NCBI GenBank assembly: GCA_958298945.1
Contig: OY282610.1
Span: 49,235,667-49,299,666 of the forward strand
Reading direction: 5' to 3'
DNA from: Atherix ibis
Taxonomy: Eukaryota > Arthropoda > Insecta > Diptera > Athericidae
Length of the DNA stretch: 64,000 nucleotides
Shown here: piece after piece, positions 1 to 11,241 of the stretch
Layout: each line of letters starts with the position of its first letter
Position numbering within the stretch: position 1 is the first letter of the stretch
Translations under genes and position numbers: made by a program
The notes under the pieces: generated by a model
What the model saw: only the letters and a program-made list of their open reading frames with translations
Databases searched by the model: none
What the model was told of the DNA's origin: nothing

Positions 1-52
1 ATTTTATTTTTTATTTTAATTAAAAATTTATACATTTTTATAAATATACGTA

Positions 53-78
53 CACTGCACGCCAAAAGTATACGACCG
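53..78 (+). repeat. Left terminal inverted repeat of Tc1-like element
   Basis: Pairs with 3021-3046 in inverted orientation; the first 20 bases differ only at the ninth position (C here, G in the partner). Preceded by TA at 51-52. Tc1-family ends typically begin CA-TG and carry a GGCCAAAA-like core, which is visible here as GCCAAAA. Confidence 0.85.
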
Positions 79-236
79 TTTCTGGTTTTAGGAGGAAAAT
101 TACGTTAAGCTTGAAAATTAAAATTAACAAAAAAAAATGAAACTATAGTCATTTCGATTTTAAATATGAAGAAAAGTATTTTTTTTTTTATTACTCGTAT
201 TATTAAATAATATCAATTTAAAAATATAAATAATGC

Positions 237-930
237 TCAAAGTGTTTTTTTGTTGAAAAAACCTCTTTCACGTTTGATGACAGATGGAGCGATTCTAGGC
301 ATTCGGTTGATCGATTTGCTTATCGTATCCTTTGAAATACTATTCCAGCATTGCAAAAGGACTCTGGACAAGTCTTTGTTGGAGGATGGACAATGCCCCG
401 TACTCTTCTGAACCCATGTCATATTTGCCAAAAATCCATCACCAATTAACCAAAGTCCTGATGGAAGATCATATGCCAAAAAAAAAATAATAATATGCTG
501 GTCGTTTATTGTAAATTCCATCAATTCACATCGAGCCACCACATTTCTTGACGATTGGCACCACAGTTTCCGGAAGCATTTTTTGGACCCAAACTTATCC
601 ATCGTGAGGAATTTTTAAAGTCTTCAATGCTCCAACTTTAATGGAATAAATCTAAAAAGGCATTGGTAGAGACGCTTGTTTGGTACGGCTTTTATTTAAT
701 TGGCACCGAATTCGAGGTGCTTTACAAGTCTCTGATATCTTTTTATAAGCTGTGTAAATTAAGCGATCCTTGCTGACACAAATAATCTAACATCTGCCAG
801 ACCGTGGTAAGCTCCAAATACTTCCGAACTGATTATAATTTTCTATAGTTCTAAAGGCTTTTTATGGACTCTCAATCTTCAAGCTTGAATAAAAAGAGTT
901 GTATGTGAGCTATTGTAAGCATATTTATTG
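237..930 (-). pseudogene. Tc1-like transposase remnant
   Basis: Minus-strand reading frames broken by frameshifts and stops. The upstream part (about 880-640) gives a decayed helix-turn-helix block (SKDRLI...RIRCQLNKS, comparable with the paired-like DNA-binding domain of Tc1 transposases). The middle (about 590-520) keeps VKKCGGSM, like the KHGGGSVMVWG block. The end (about 340-240) reads CWNSISKDTISKSINRMP and ends in RERGFFNKKTL, the usual Tc1 C-terminal pattern (EEWNKI...SMPRR...VIKAKGG). The catalytic DDE centre is largely lost. It sits inside TIRs that match the same family. Confidence 0.75.
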
Positions 931-1039
931 CGGATTAAAGTATTTTTGATGTCAATATTATTTAATAATCACCTCGTTTAAATGGCCTCGACGGCCCCGT
1001 TTGCAAGAACTGATCCAAGAGGTCTAATTTTGGGTGACT

Positions 1040-1740
1040 GTTCCGCTTAAATCGGGCTAAATCCTACCGACGGCTTGAATGATGTTGTTCTCCAGCTCGA
1101 AAGGTGTCGTCGATTTTATTAAACATGGAAAAAAATCGACGGGCGCTAAATTAAATAATATCAGCGGCCAGGTAACATCAGCATATCTCAAAATAACGTG
1201 ACGTGGAAACTTCGTCAGTAATAACTCCCTTGTTCCAACTGCTGCTAGGCATGTCGCACCGTCCTGTTGAAATCGGATATTGTCCAAGTCTATATCGGCC
1301 AATTGAGGTCAAAACTGTACTCTCGCCATTGACAGTTCCCGTGGTGCTATGCTCATTCCGAAAGCAGTACGGTCTGATGGTGCCGCCCCAATACAATCCA
1401 CGCCAGGCAATAAGTTTTAATGGATGCAAAGGAAGCTTATGGAACTATTGTAGTTGCTTTTTGCTTGTTTACGTAACCATTTAGCCGAAAATGCGCATAG
1501 TCACTGAAGATTTTTGTTTTGACCAAATCCGAGATCCTTTACCAACTGCTGAAAGGCCCAGTCAATGAACGGCAGACAATTGAAATGGTATTGTGGCTTT
1601 ATTTCTTAAGGCTTTAGACCCAAGTCTTTTTGCTATATTTTCCAAGTTGAAGTTGCAGAAAGGCTCAATTCTTATGAACGTCGCGGAATCGAGAGGTTAT
1701 GGTCTTCACTCATATTTTCGTTTGACCGAGATTAATTTCC
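1040..1740 (-). pseudogene. Tc1/mariner-superfamily transposase, decayed copy 1 (nested)
   Basis: Minus-strand remnant split over two frames. In order from the N-terminal side: a helix-turn-helix tail ending ENIAKRLGSKA (about 1665-1610), the first catalytic block IFSDYAHFRLNGYVNKQ (about 1510-1470, Asp kept), a central MHPLKLIAWRGLYWGG segment (about 1429-1380), the second catalytic block IRFQQDGATC (about 1275-1246, Asp kept) and a decayed DVTWPLILFNLAPVDFF block with the third acidic residue (about 1185-1130). These are the hallmarks of the insect transposase group with a WPPRSPDLxPxDFFxWG motif. Several frameshifts; not functional. Confidence 0.75.
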
Positions 1741-1742
1741 TA

Positions 1743-2640
1743 TTAGACGTTGAATTGTACCCGCGGCGCAAAGGCCAGCTCTTTTAAGCACATTTCCGTT
1801 GCTTTCTGGTGTAATTGCAGCAATTTCATTTCGTTAAGCATTGAGGTTATGGTTAGTTTGTTAGTGTATACATTTTCCTTCAAGTACCCCCATACGAAGA
1901 AATCTGAAGGGTTTAAATCAGGGGATCGTAGCGGCCAGTCGATATCATCACTTTTTGACATTATTCGGCCGGGAAAAATTTATCTTAAAATTTGCATCGT
2001 AGTACGAGCTATGTGTGATATGGCACCGTCCTGTTTAAACCACATATTTTGTAGGCCTAATTAATCCAATTCGTGTAGAAGAAAGTTTTCGAACATGTTC
2101 CGATAGCGGTCACCACTAACTGTTACAGCATTACCTCCAGCATCCTCAAAGAAATATGGCACAATGATTCCGGCGACCCAAATTCCGCACCATACAGTTA
2201 CGCTACGAGGGTGTAGTGGTCTTTGCTGTATCAGTTGAGGGTTTTCAGTGCCCCAACAATAGTTATTCTGTTTATTAACAAAGCCAGTGAAGTCGACGTG
2301 TGCTTCGCCCCTCATAATGACTTTTTTCCAAAAATGGTGGTCATTTATACTGAGGACTACAGTCTCGCCACCGTTCATTGTCATTTGTCTGCAGCTGTTG
2401 TGGCAATTGAATTTTTTTCGGGTAAAGAAGCAAATATTGTTTGGGAATTTTTAACAAACATGATGGAGAGATTACCAATTTTTGTGCACGGCGTCGTTGA
2501 GTTGTACCCGGACATTCAGCAAATATCATCAACATTCATCAACATTCGACGACTGTCAAATGCTAATAGACAAATGTCACCCAAATCAAAATGGCGGCAA
2601 ACAAAATCAATCTGGAACATAAATAGCAACCTGTAGAATA
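1743..2640 (-). pseudogene. Tc1/mariner-superfamily transposase, decayed copy 2 (nested)
   Basis: Same transposase group as the neighbouring copy, head-to-tail on the minus strand. Visible in order: helix-turn-helix (CPGTTQRRRAQKLVISPSC, about 2515-2460), the KIQLPQQLQTND linker (about 2410-2375), the first catalytic region MRGEAHVDFTGFVNKQNNYCW (about 2315-2250; the catalytic Asp is replaced by Gly), LHPRSVTVWCGIW, GDRYRNMFENFLLHELD (to 2061), WFKQDGAISH (about 2040-2010) and WPLRSPDLNPSDFFVWGYLK (about 1938-1880, acidic residue kept). Close to the copy at 59826-60605, including the upstream AAAATGGCGGC stretch. Confidence 0.8.
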
Positions 2641-3020
2641 TAATATCTGTAACTGTAGATATATATTTAAAGAAAAGGAATAAATTAATCTTTTTATATC
2701 TACACAGTAGAATATTTAGTTCTATTTAGAAAAAAAAATACTCCAACTTTCCTACATTGCACCATAAAAATTTAACACTAATTTTTACCTGGTACAAACA
2801 TGAATGGGAGCTTGGTAATTGCACTTGGCCTGTTATGGAAAAAAAAGGACATGCATGGAAATTTCGACTCTTTTTGTTATTATTTTAGACAATCATAAAA
2901 TATTTCAACTGTTATTTATTCTAGTTTACCATATATTATACAATATTATATTTATTTATCTAAGAAAATAATATAAGCTTACGATTTATTAAGATTTTAA
3001 CCAAAGATTTCTAGAGAATA
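2641..3020. other. AT-rich non-coding interior of the Tc1-like element
   Basis: No reading frame of interest. This stretch lies between the nested transposase copies and the right inverted repeat and probably represents the 5' non-coding side of the Tc1-like element. Confidence 0.4.
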
Positions 3021-3046
3021 TGTTGTTATACTTTTGGCCTGCAGTG
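3021..3046 (-). repeat. Right terminal inverted repeat of Tc1-like element
   Basis: Reads ...CTTTTGGCCTGCAGTG followed by TA at 3047-3048, the reverse complement of the left end with one mismatch in 20. It defines the right boundary of the element. Confidence 0.85.
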
Positions 3047-3609
3047 TACATGTGCTTATTTTTTTGGTCCCAATCCTGTAACTTGGCTTTAATATAAATC
3101 CATATGTACATATCTACCTGTTAAATAAATTTATGTATGTATTATTTCTTTCAACTTTTTCCTCTTATACCTTTGAAGTTTTTAGATTTATTATTTTTTA
3201 TATTTTCTTTTCTATTTTCCTCTTTTCTTTCTGTTGCTTTTTTTGTTCAATGTAAACTTTTCAAAAAGTTCTTCTCTAATTGCATTAAAAGAAGAAGAAA
3301 ACAATTCACATATATTTTTTTAAACCATATAATATTGTAATTAAATTGAAATTATTATTATCATTGTCATAATCATTGTTAGCATTACCATTATTTTTAT
3401 CATTGCTATCAAAATCATCGCTGGTAATATTATTATTGAAAATAATTAACACGTTCGATAAGAAAATGTCACACATACAAAGATATAGATTACTTACAAT
3501 ACATTATATATTATGTTAAATAATATAATTTAAGTACACACTATTATTAGATGTTGAAAAAATCATTAAAAAAAATACTTTTAGCTGTTCCAGTTAAAAA
3601 TCATATAAA

Positions 3610-4060
3610 TCGGTTTAAGGAAATTTCTTATGATCACTTGCTAAATATGATATTGTGCAAGGGGTCGGCCTGAGCACGAATGGCGTAATGTGCCCAAATA
3701 GTTCGGCCGATATAGCGGCTATTTCCTGGCGAATATTGGCCTTAACTTTGCCGAGGGTCCTTAGGTTGTTGATGCAAATCTTTGACTTCAAATAGCTCCT
3801 TAGGAGAAAGTCCGGCAGCGTCAAATCAGGTGAACTGGAAGTCTTGTCAATCCCTTTTTATATCAAACGACCGGGGAATAATGGCTTCAAAAAATTTATT
3901 GTGTTTCGCACTGGAAGAGGGAGAGGACATATGGGCTACCGTTATATTAAAACCAGAAGCGATCTATACCATTCTCATGAATAGTTGGCATAAAAAAAAT
4001 CGGTTATCATAGGTCGGTAACCCTTGGCTACGTTCATCTTCGAAAAGACCATATCAACAC
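3610..4060 (-). pseudogene. Decayed Tc1/mariner-superfamily transposase fragment
   Basis: Minus-strand translation gives LPDFLLRSYLKSKICINN followed by RTLGKVKANIRQEIAAISAE (3824-3690), the C-terminal block of the DFFxWGYLKSKVY group. Further upstream (about 4000-3830) only scraps remain. The N-terminal half and the first catalytic Asp are not found. It lies just outside the Tc1-like element. Confidence 0.65.
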
Positions 4061-4084
4061 AAATGCCACACAGTGTATTTATTT

Positions 4085-4850
4085 ATATAAACAACAGATA
4101 TCAATCAATGATGTATTGCCCATTTTGCTCGATAACCTTTTGCAATCTTTCAGCAAGCTTCATAATTCTTCGTTCATAGAAGAACCTGTCTCTATCGGCG
4201 AAAAACTGAACAAGATGCTGATTTATAGTCATACCATGCAAAGAGTTTTGAAGAGAGCGAAACAAGTGGAAGTCTGGGGGGGCGCTAGGTCAGGCGCGTA
4301 TGCTGGGTTTGGTAACATATCATATCCAGGTGATAACATTTATGTGTGCTCTTGTGTTGTCGTGATGGTACACAACACCTTTACGATTAACGAGCTCTGG
4401 ACGTTTCTGGATGATGGATTTGTGCAAACTATGCAATTACCATTAGTACAATTCTGAAATGATTATTTACTTGCTTGCTAGAAGCTCAAAAAAGAAGACA
4501 TCTTTAAAATCCCAACACACTGAGACCTAACTGATCCTCGATCAGCTTCTTCAGGGGGTCGTGAATGGTTGAATGACGGATGTTCAATGTTTCTGCAATC
4601 TGTCGTGTCGTGTAACGCTGGTTTGACTCAATGAATACCATTATCTTGTCGTCATAAGCCTCGGTTTTTCTTTCTTGACAGAGGAACGTCGTTAAGATCA
4701 AAGTCACCGTCGTTGGCACTTACGCTCTTGTAGAGTTCTACGCAACTATTCACATACTTAGCGTGCGTTCTTCCCTTTGCGGAAGCAAAACAATAAAATA
4801 TGATGGAAATTGCAATGTTTAATCTTCCATCAATCCACAAAAAATTAAAA
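4085..4850 (-). pseudogene. Internally deleted mariner transposase
   Basis: Minus strand. The N-terminal half (about 4840-4510) matches the mariner DNA-binding region: GDFDLNDVPLSRK, then YDDKIMVFIESNQRYTTRQI and AETLNIRHSTIHDPLKKLI, the second helix-turn-helix. The C-terminal half (about 4440-4085) keeps YDMLPNPAYAPDLAP, the decayed WEVLPHPAYSPDLAPSD block, and a weak SSKMGNTSLIDI end. The middle, including the first two catalytic Asp residues, is missing, so this is a deletion derivative. I could not identify its inverted repeats. Confidence 0.7.
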
Positions 4851-4859
4851 AAAATGAAT

Positions 4860-6125
4860 CATTATCTTAAAAAATTCAGCTTAAACTATCAGCTGTCAAA
4901 TGCCATAACAATAACAGAGATGCAAATAACTCTAGTTCAAGCGTCATGACATTTCCTAAGCTATCTAGCATTTAGAAGACTAAAGCATTAAAATGATTAT
5001 TTTATTGGCGCCATTATCGTCAGCTAATTATCCCTGACTACATAATAGATTCTGATACAAAAATACTATAAAATGTGCACGCTCTATTTTTGACAGCTTT
5101 GCAGACCTAGTTATTTTTCTATAATCTAAGTTCTACGTTCTATGTCCAAAGTCAACATAATGCCTCTATATTAAATATAATGAAAAATATTATTACAATA
5201 TAAATCAAAATATTGGTGAAAAACGAATTTATAATAATTCAAGATCAAAATGAAATTTTCTGACTAAAACTAAATATCGAACGTTTTAATTATCAATTGA
5301 ATAATAAAATTTTGTTTTTTGTTATTGTTAATTATTATTATCATTATTTATTTAATTATTTATTAACTACTACCATACACACAAAAACACACACATATAT
5401 AAAATTCCATATAGATTTAATTGAATATATTGAAAAAAATAAATTTAAAAAAACTGAAAAGATAAATAACTCATGTAATAAAAGAAAATTGAAAAATTTT
5501 TATTCTTAAGTGGTTATATTTTACAATTATTTAAACAACATAGGAAATAAGGGACCAATTATTATGAAAAACAATTTTTAATTACGAAAAAAAAACACAA
5601 AATTGTTATCATATTTGCAAATTAATTTGAAGAAAGAACAGAATAATATTTGGTTGACATTTAATTTTTTAAATAATATATTAAATCAAATCAAAAGAAC
5701 ACTGCGTATAAAAAAAAAATAAGAGAAAGGCAGGAGAAAATTATGTTTAATAAATTCGATAGTGTCTTAATGCATATTCGATGTGATGGCCTACGAACAT
5801 ACTCCTTATGCTCATATGCTTATACAAGAATTAATCCAGTGTCATACCATTTGTAGCAAAATATTTGCTGGAAGAAAGTTACTTTTTCCTTATTCAGTAT
5901 TTGAAATTCGTCTATAAATATGCTTATATTTTATTTTAATTTTTTATCCATACGCAAATGGAGCTTTATATGTTTTACTAATTTTCTATCCTATTGTATT
6001 TAAATTAAAAATCATATTCAATTTAATTATTTTGTATTTAATTTTTATTTTAATTTTTACTTGTTTTAATATTACAATAATAAAAATGTATATTAACGAA
6101 ACGGTCAATACCAAGAACAAACAAT
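4860..6125. other. AT-rich intergenic DNA, no gene seen
   Basis: Low-complexity AT-rich sequence. Short open frames here (for example 5297-5509) are Lys/Asn/Tyr-rich, as expected by chance. An AGCTGTCAAATGCC stretch near 4890 resembles the terminal word of a decayed transposon family seen elsewhere in the window. Confidence 0.5.
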
Positions 6126-6129
6126 TGCC

Positions 6130-7545
6130 ATCTTGAAAAATTAAAATGCTTACTGCGTATGAATGCCAAAATATGCTCGATTTTCAAATGTCAAACTGTC
6201 AACTTCTGCAAGCGCACAAATGTTATTTTATGTGTTCAATTGAAATTAAAATTTGTTTGCTGTATGCAAATGCTAAATTATGTACTATGCTCAATTGTGA
6301 CAAGTTGGAACTAAAGATTATGCCATAATTTCAAACGCCAAAACTATTTGGTTCCTTCGAATGTCAAAACATTTCACGAAATGTCTAAACGTGGGCTTCA
6401 TTTGAATATTAAATATGCTCTTATCTAAAATGTAAGAGAATAAGTTCGTCTTTGAACTGTCAAATTATGAGCTTACTCAAATGAGCATGTACGTCAAATA
6501 ATGCACGAAATTTATATTATATATTTTCAAACGTCAAAATCATTGCCCCTGTTTAAATGGCAAAATTTCGGTGGCATCTAAACGTCAAATTTTTCTTCGA
6601 ATGCAAATGTCAATTTATGCATTCAATTGAAATAAATTTGTTTTTCTGCATTCAAATGCCAAAATATGCGCTATGCTCAATTGTGACAAGTTGGAACTAA
6701 AGATTATGCCATAATATCAAACGTCAAAATGTTTTGGTTCCTTCGAATGTCAAAACTTACGTGGCATTTCACGAAATGTCCAAATATGGGCTTCATTTGA
6801 ATATTAAATTATGTTCTTATCTTAAATGTGAGAGAATAAGTTCGTCTTTCAACGAACTTATTCGTTAAAATGAGCATACACGTCAAATAATACGCTAAAT
6901 TTATATAAAATAATTGTACTGCATTCAAGTGTCAATTTATGCGCCATATTCAATTACGATATGTTCTAACTAAAGATAGTCAATTTTCAAACATCAGATT
7001 ATACAATAATTTCAAACGTCAAAATTTTTCGTTTCGTTTCAATGTCAAAATTTCAGCTTCATTCAAATGATGAAATATGTGCTGCTGCATTCGAATGTTG
7101 AATTACGCTCTAATATCAAAAGTACCATATTTAAATATTAAATAAAACTGAATTTTCAACTGTCAAATTATGAGCTAACTTAAATGAGCATATACGTCAA
7201 ATAATGAACTAAATTTAAATTATGCGCCATAGTCTGTTGTGAATGTTGTCAAAATTTCGGTTGCATCTAAACGTAAAATTTTTTTTTCGAATGGAAATGT
7301 CAAATTAAGTGCTAAGTTTAAATAAAAATTGTGTCAGATTTAAATGTCAACAATCTAAATGCCCGCATTCAATGTCAAAATTTGTGCTTCAATCAAATGT
7401 CAATTTAAGCGCTAAATTCAAACATATTTCCTATTTTCAAATATGAAAATATTGTCAGCTATTAAATGTCAAATTGCACATTCAATTCATATGTCAAATT
7501 ATCACGGCTTTCAAATGTTAATATTTTATATGAAAATTTCCCTTA
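6130..7545. repeat. Degenerate tandem-repeat field built on a CAAATGTCAAATTATG-like word
   Basis: Dozens of imperfect copies of AAATGTCAAA, AACGTCAAA and AAATTATGCGC follow each other. Above this a longer unit is visible: the block holding TGCTCAATTGTGACAAGTTG at 6288 recurs at 6674 (386 bp apart) with a shared run of more than 100 similar bases, and a more decayed version starts near 6925. A GGTGGCATCTAAACGTCAAA-like segment recurs near 6570 and 7260. No coding frame; the open frame at 6146-6328 is made of repeat words. Confidence 0.8.
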
Positions 7546-7559
7546 CAATTCCTCTAGGC

Positions 7560-9985
7560 TTTTTGGCTATTTTCCTTTATGCCTATCACCCACCTAAGAT
7601 TTCATAAATATGCATACTATTAATCATAATTTTGTATTTTTATTATTATTCGTTTAAATTTAAATTGTTTATTGTTTAAAATTTTATAAAATTATTTCTC
7701 TTTTTAAAAAATGGCAAAAATTAATATATTGTAAGAAATCAAATTGCATAATTTGAAATAATTATTATATAAACAAAAAAAGATATACAAAAATAATCAT
7801 TTATATTTAATTGAAAATGAAAAATCTATAAATTATAATTGAAAAAAAAAGGAAAACTTAAATGACTAAATTATAAAAGCATTTTTTTGAAATAATTGTT
7901 GAAAATGTTTAAAGTTTTCTTTCAATACTAAAAATTAATAAAAATATAATGGCGATATTTACATTTTTATTTTTTAAGTAACCAATATATAATATAAAAG
8001 CTAATTTTATATAAAAAGAAAAATCCATAAAATGGCCTTTTTGAAAGTTTTTATAGAAAATATTTGTTTAACGTAAAGAAAAACTATAAGAAAATGTTAA
8101 AAAAGACTCACAAAAGAAACTTAAAAATATAAAGTGCGATAACACATGTGATTAAGATATTGACAAGAAATTAAAGAAATTTATATAAAAGGTTATTGGA
8201 CATAAGTTGAGACTGTGTGATTTTAGGAATTTTATATATTTTTGAATATTTTTGTGGTTAATGTATAAAAAAAAAAATCAAGGCTACTGGAAAAAAGCTT
8301 ATTGGGAAAATTGTTGGAGCAATTTTTTGGTAGAACTATTAAATTTAAAAAAAAAAACAGACCACAAGAAATAATATATTAAATAAAAATATGTATATTA
8401 AGATGATATACATTAAAAAAATATAAAGCAGAAATAGGAAAAATAAATGAAAATGTACGTTTATAAATATTTAAAAAAAAAAAACATTTATTTTAAGAAT
8501 CAAAAATTGATGGTTTAAGACCACATCTAGCTTTAAGTACAAATTGAAAAAATAAATTTGAACTGATTCTGTTAAATTTTATGTAAAGAAAAGTAAAAGA
8601 ACAATGAAAAATGGTTAAATTATCCTTAAAAAAGGATTCTGATGCCAACTGTAGCTAAAGAAAAAAACAAACAAAAATTATTTCTAAGAAGAATTGTTCG
8701 ATTTAATATATGTGTCGTGTTATTTATTTAACTTTTCAATTTTCTACTTTTTTATTTATAATTATTGAGTTTTCCCATCCTTTTTTAGATTTATAAAATA
8801 TTACTCTTCTATTATTTTTAAAAATGTGTTTTCGTTTTTATTTTTTTCTTCTATTTTTAAAAAAAAATTCTATTTTATTAAAATTACCGATAGTTTTCTT
8901 TTTTTTCTTCTTTCAAACAAAAAAAAAACAAATTTAAAATGTTAAAAAAATAATATTAACAAAAAAAGAGAACAAACTTAAATGATCGTCTATAATGAAT
9001 TGATCGATATGATTTTTCTGATCTTACCAATTTATGCGCATTTAGAATATTGTCTTTCTTCCCTGTTTAGTTTTTTTCTCATTTTAAATCTTTTACACAC
9101 AAAAAAAATTAAATTTCGATCTGATCCCTTCGAATAAAAATCAATATTTTTAAACTAAACAAAATGGCGGCCGTATGTCAAATTTGTTAACTTTACATTC
9201 AGTTCAATTTTTTTTCAAACCTTTCGAATGGTCTAATTTTTTGTTCGATTTGATTTGAAATATTTTTCAAATAAAACTTTTTAATAATTCATAACTTAAT
9301 AAAAAATTTCATAGAAATTAAATGATTTGTCACTAAAAAAAATCACTGCAAATGTTAGTTTTTTAATGATCGTATTTGACAGATCGAATTTCCGTTTAAG
9401 GTCGTCCATATGTTATCTTATATGATGATATGTCGTTCAGGCATAAACATAGTAAATAATATCGTTAATAAATTTGTAAGATAACAAATTTTTTCTTTAA
9501 AATAAAAAAGAGGTATTTCTCAACTTAAATTATTAAAATCCTTTGTCTTCACCCGTAAAAAGCAAATAAAAAAATGGAAATGCTGAAAAATATTCTCTAT
9601 AATTTTTTTTAAAAATAAAATTTGGATAAAATTATTTGAAAAGAAGTGGAATTATTCAATTGAAAATGTTTTTTTTATTAGTACAAGTAGTAAAACATTT
9701 TTTCCTTATATTGATAATTTTTAATAATTAAGAAAAATTTCAACAAAATGAAGAGAAAAATTAAAGGATTACATACATCTGATAGTAAATAAAATAATGC
9801 CTGCATAGGTTCCTTTTGTAATCGGCGTCATCTTATAAGTATTGATTACATATTATATTGTATTTCCAAAAGATGGCGCTATAGGGTACTTTCCAGAAAA
9901 TATAATGGTTTTCTATATACGTCACTGGATCTTACAAATGAAAGATATTATGAATAAATTAAAGAAGGATTTATCAAATCCGTGC
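7560..9985. other. AT-rich DNA without recognisable gene
   Basis: Mostly poly-A/T rich text with no conserved coding motif on either strand. ACAAAATGGCGGCC near 9160 resembles the word found upstream of the transposase copies at 2590 and 60560, so a decayed transposon edge may lie here. This stretch would be intronic to Ssdp if its upstream exons lie left of the window. Confidence 0.4.
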
Positions 9986-9989
9986 TTCA

Positions 9990-10705
9990 GAAGGTAAAGT
10001 TAAATAAAACACACTTTCATTTTTATTTATTGTAATTGTATTGCTGGGACCTTGTCTATGTTATATAACATTATTCAAATGGCCGCCACGAGATTTTGTA
10101 CAAATTTTTGTAGATATTCTTGCATAGTTCGGGCTGGTATTCACCATTGTTTATTGACGGATGTTAGGTTTTAAATGATCTAAAGTTTGAGAATTGTATA
10201 TGTTAACACGATTTTTTGCGTAGTCTTATAAGAAATATTTCAACGGAGTCAAATCGCAAGATCAATTGACATCACCAAATCTGGAAGTTATGCGTTCTGG
10301 GAAGTTTTCGTTTAATAAAGCTAAAATTTGTTCTGGTCTGTGGCTTATGGTGCCGTTTTGTTGAAACCATATACAGCTCAGATAAAAATTCTCATGCGGT
10401 CATAGCGCTCAAAATTTGATTGGAATGGTCAAACTTCAATCCCGTCAGTTTTCAAAAATATAAAATCTTCATAACAGCAAATGAAGAATTATTATAACTA
10501 CTGAAGAAAATTTGCGTGAACCGTGGTTATGGAAAAATCACCACTTTTTAAAGAAAGTTTTTGTAATTATTTAGCAGTATTTATCGATTTAACTATCCTT
10601 TTATTATAAAATGGCAATACAAATGTTAGCTTAAAAAACATATATGTATAATCGAAAGCAGTCAAATGATATGTCTATAATTTCCACATTACGCAATGAA
10701 CAAAT
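9990..10705 (-). pseudogene. Decayed transposon copy (family with GTTAAATAAAACAYACTTT end)
   Basis: The left edge carries AAAGTTAAATAAAACACACTT (near 9995) and the right edge GCAGTCAAATGATATG...CTATAATTTCC (10671-10700). Both edges recur at 38160-38668 and, more decayed, at 48676-49369. Between them the minus strand shows scraps of the WxQQDGATxH and SRFGDVN...DLTP transposase blocks with stops. Very old and non-functional. Probably intronic to Ssdp. Confidence 0.6.
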
Positions 10706-10963
10706 CTTTAGTTGTTAAAAAAAAACAATGTAGAATGGTCAAAAAAGGCATGTTTCTTATGTCAATAAATCCAAATAAGAATGTAGTTCTTACTCATCTC
10801 GTATAGATGTCATAGTATCTTTTTGTATTGACAGTGTCTCGAAATGACACCAAATTAAAATATCGAGTATTTTTTAAACAATCCGTTGTATGTAACCCTT
10901 TTTAGGGAATATTTGGAATTATGAGTTTAATTATAGTTATAATTATTTATACCTAATTTATTA

Positions 10964-11021
10964 ATACTACTACTCCTACTACTACTACTACTACTTCTAC
11001 TACTACCACTACTACTACTAT
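10964..11021 (+). repeat. (ACT)n microsatellite
   Basis: Imperfect run of ACT triplets with CCT, TCT and CCA interruptions, about 130 bases upstream of the Ssdp exon at 11149. No evidence of coding. Confidence 0.9.
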
Positions 11022-11148
11022 TTTAGTTTCCTTTTTCTTTTCTTTTTTTGAAAGTAGAAAAAAAATTGTTTATCTACATCCTATTTGTTAGTTAAAATAA
11101 TTTGTATTTTTTTTGTGTTTTGTTGGCTGTTATTTGTTATGTTTTCAG

Positions 11149-11241
11149 AATTCCACAATGAGACCATCACCGCCAACCCATCCATCTAGCCAGCAGTCCC
11201 CACATCCTCAGCCTCCACCTTCGCAAATGATGCCCGGGCAG
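11149..11241 (+). CDS. Ssdp: Ssdp exon a (Pro/Ser/Gln-rich)
   Basis: Follows the acceptor TTATGTTTTCAG and ends before GTTAGT. It is 93 nt, phase 0 on both sides, coding 31 residues containing MRPSPPTHPSSQQSPHPQPP, a well-known SSBP segment. It is the first exon seen in the window; the preceding exon must lie left of position 1 or is unrecognised in 1-11148. Confidence 0.88.

Larger units (their letters stand above)
53..3046 (-). mobile_element. Tc1-like DNA transposon with nested insertions
   Basis: A Tc1-family element bounded by near-perfect terminal inverted repeats, each flanked by a TA dinucleotide (51-52 and 3047-3048), the known target duplication of this superfamily. The left end reads CACTGCACGCCAAAAGTATA; the reverse complement of the right end differs at one base in the first 20. 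Its own transposase remnant (about 237-930) lies on the minus strand. At about 3.0 kb it is nearly twice the usual 1.6 kb, which is explained by two other transposase copies between about 1000 and 2640. Non-functional. The ends and TA sites are seen directly; the nesting order is inferred. Confidence 0.85.

Noticed and set aside
1203..2636. Plus-strand open frames of 93, 104 and 137 residues
   Set aside because: They lie opposite the decayed minus-strand transposases, which show the family motifs.
1..11148. N-terminal LisH exons of Ssdp
   Set aside because: Looked for the conserved N-terminal block (such as WWCVFWDLY) and did not find it; the exons are probably upstream of the window.
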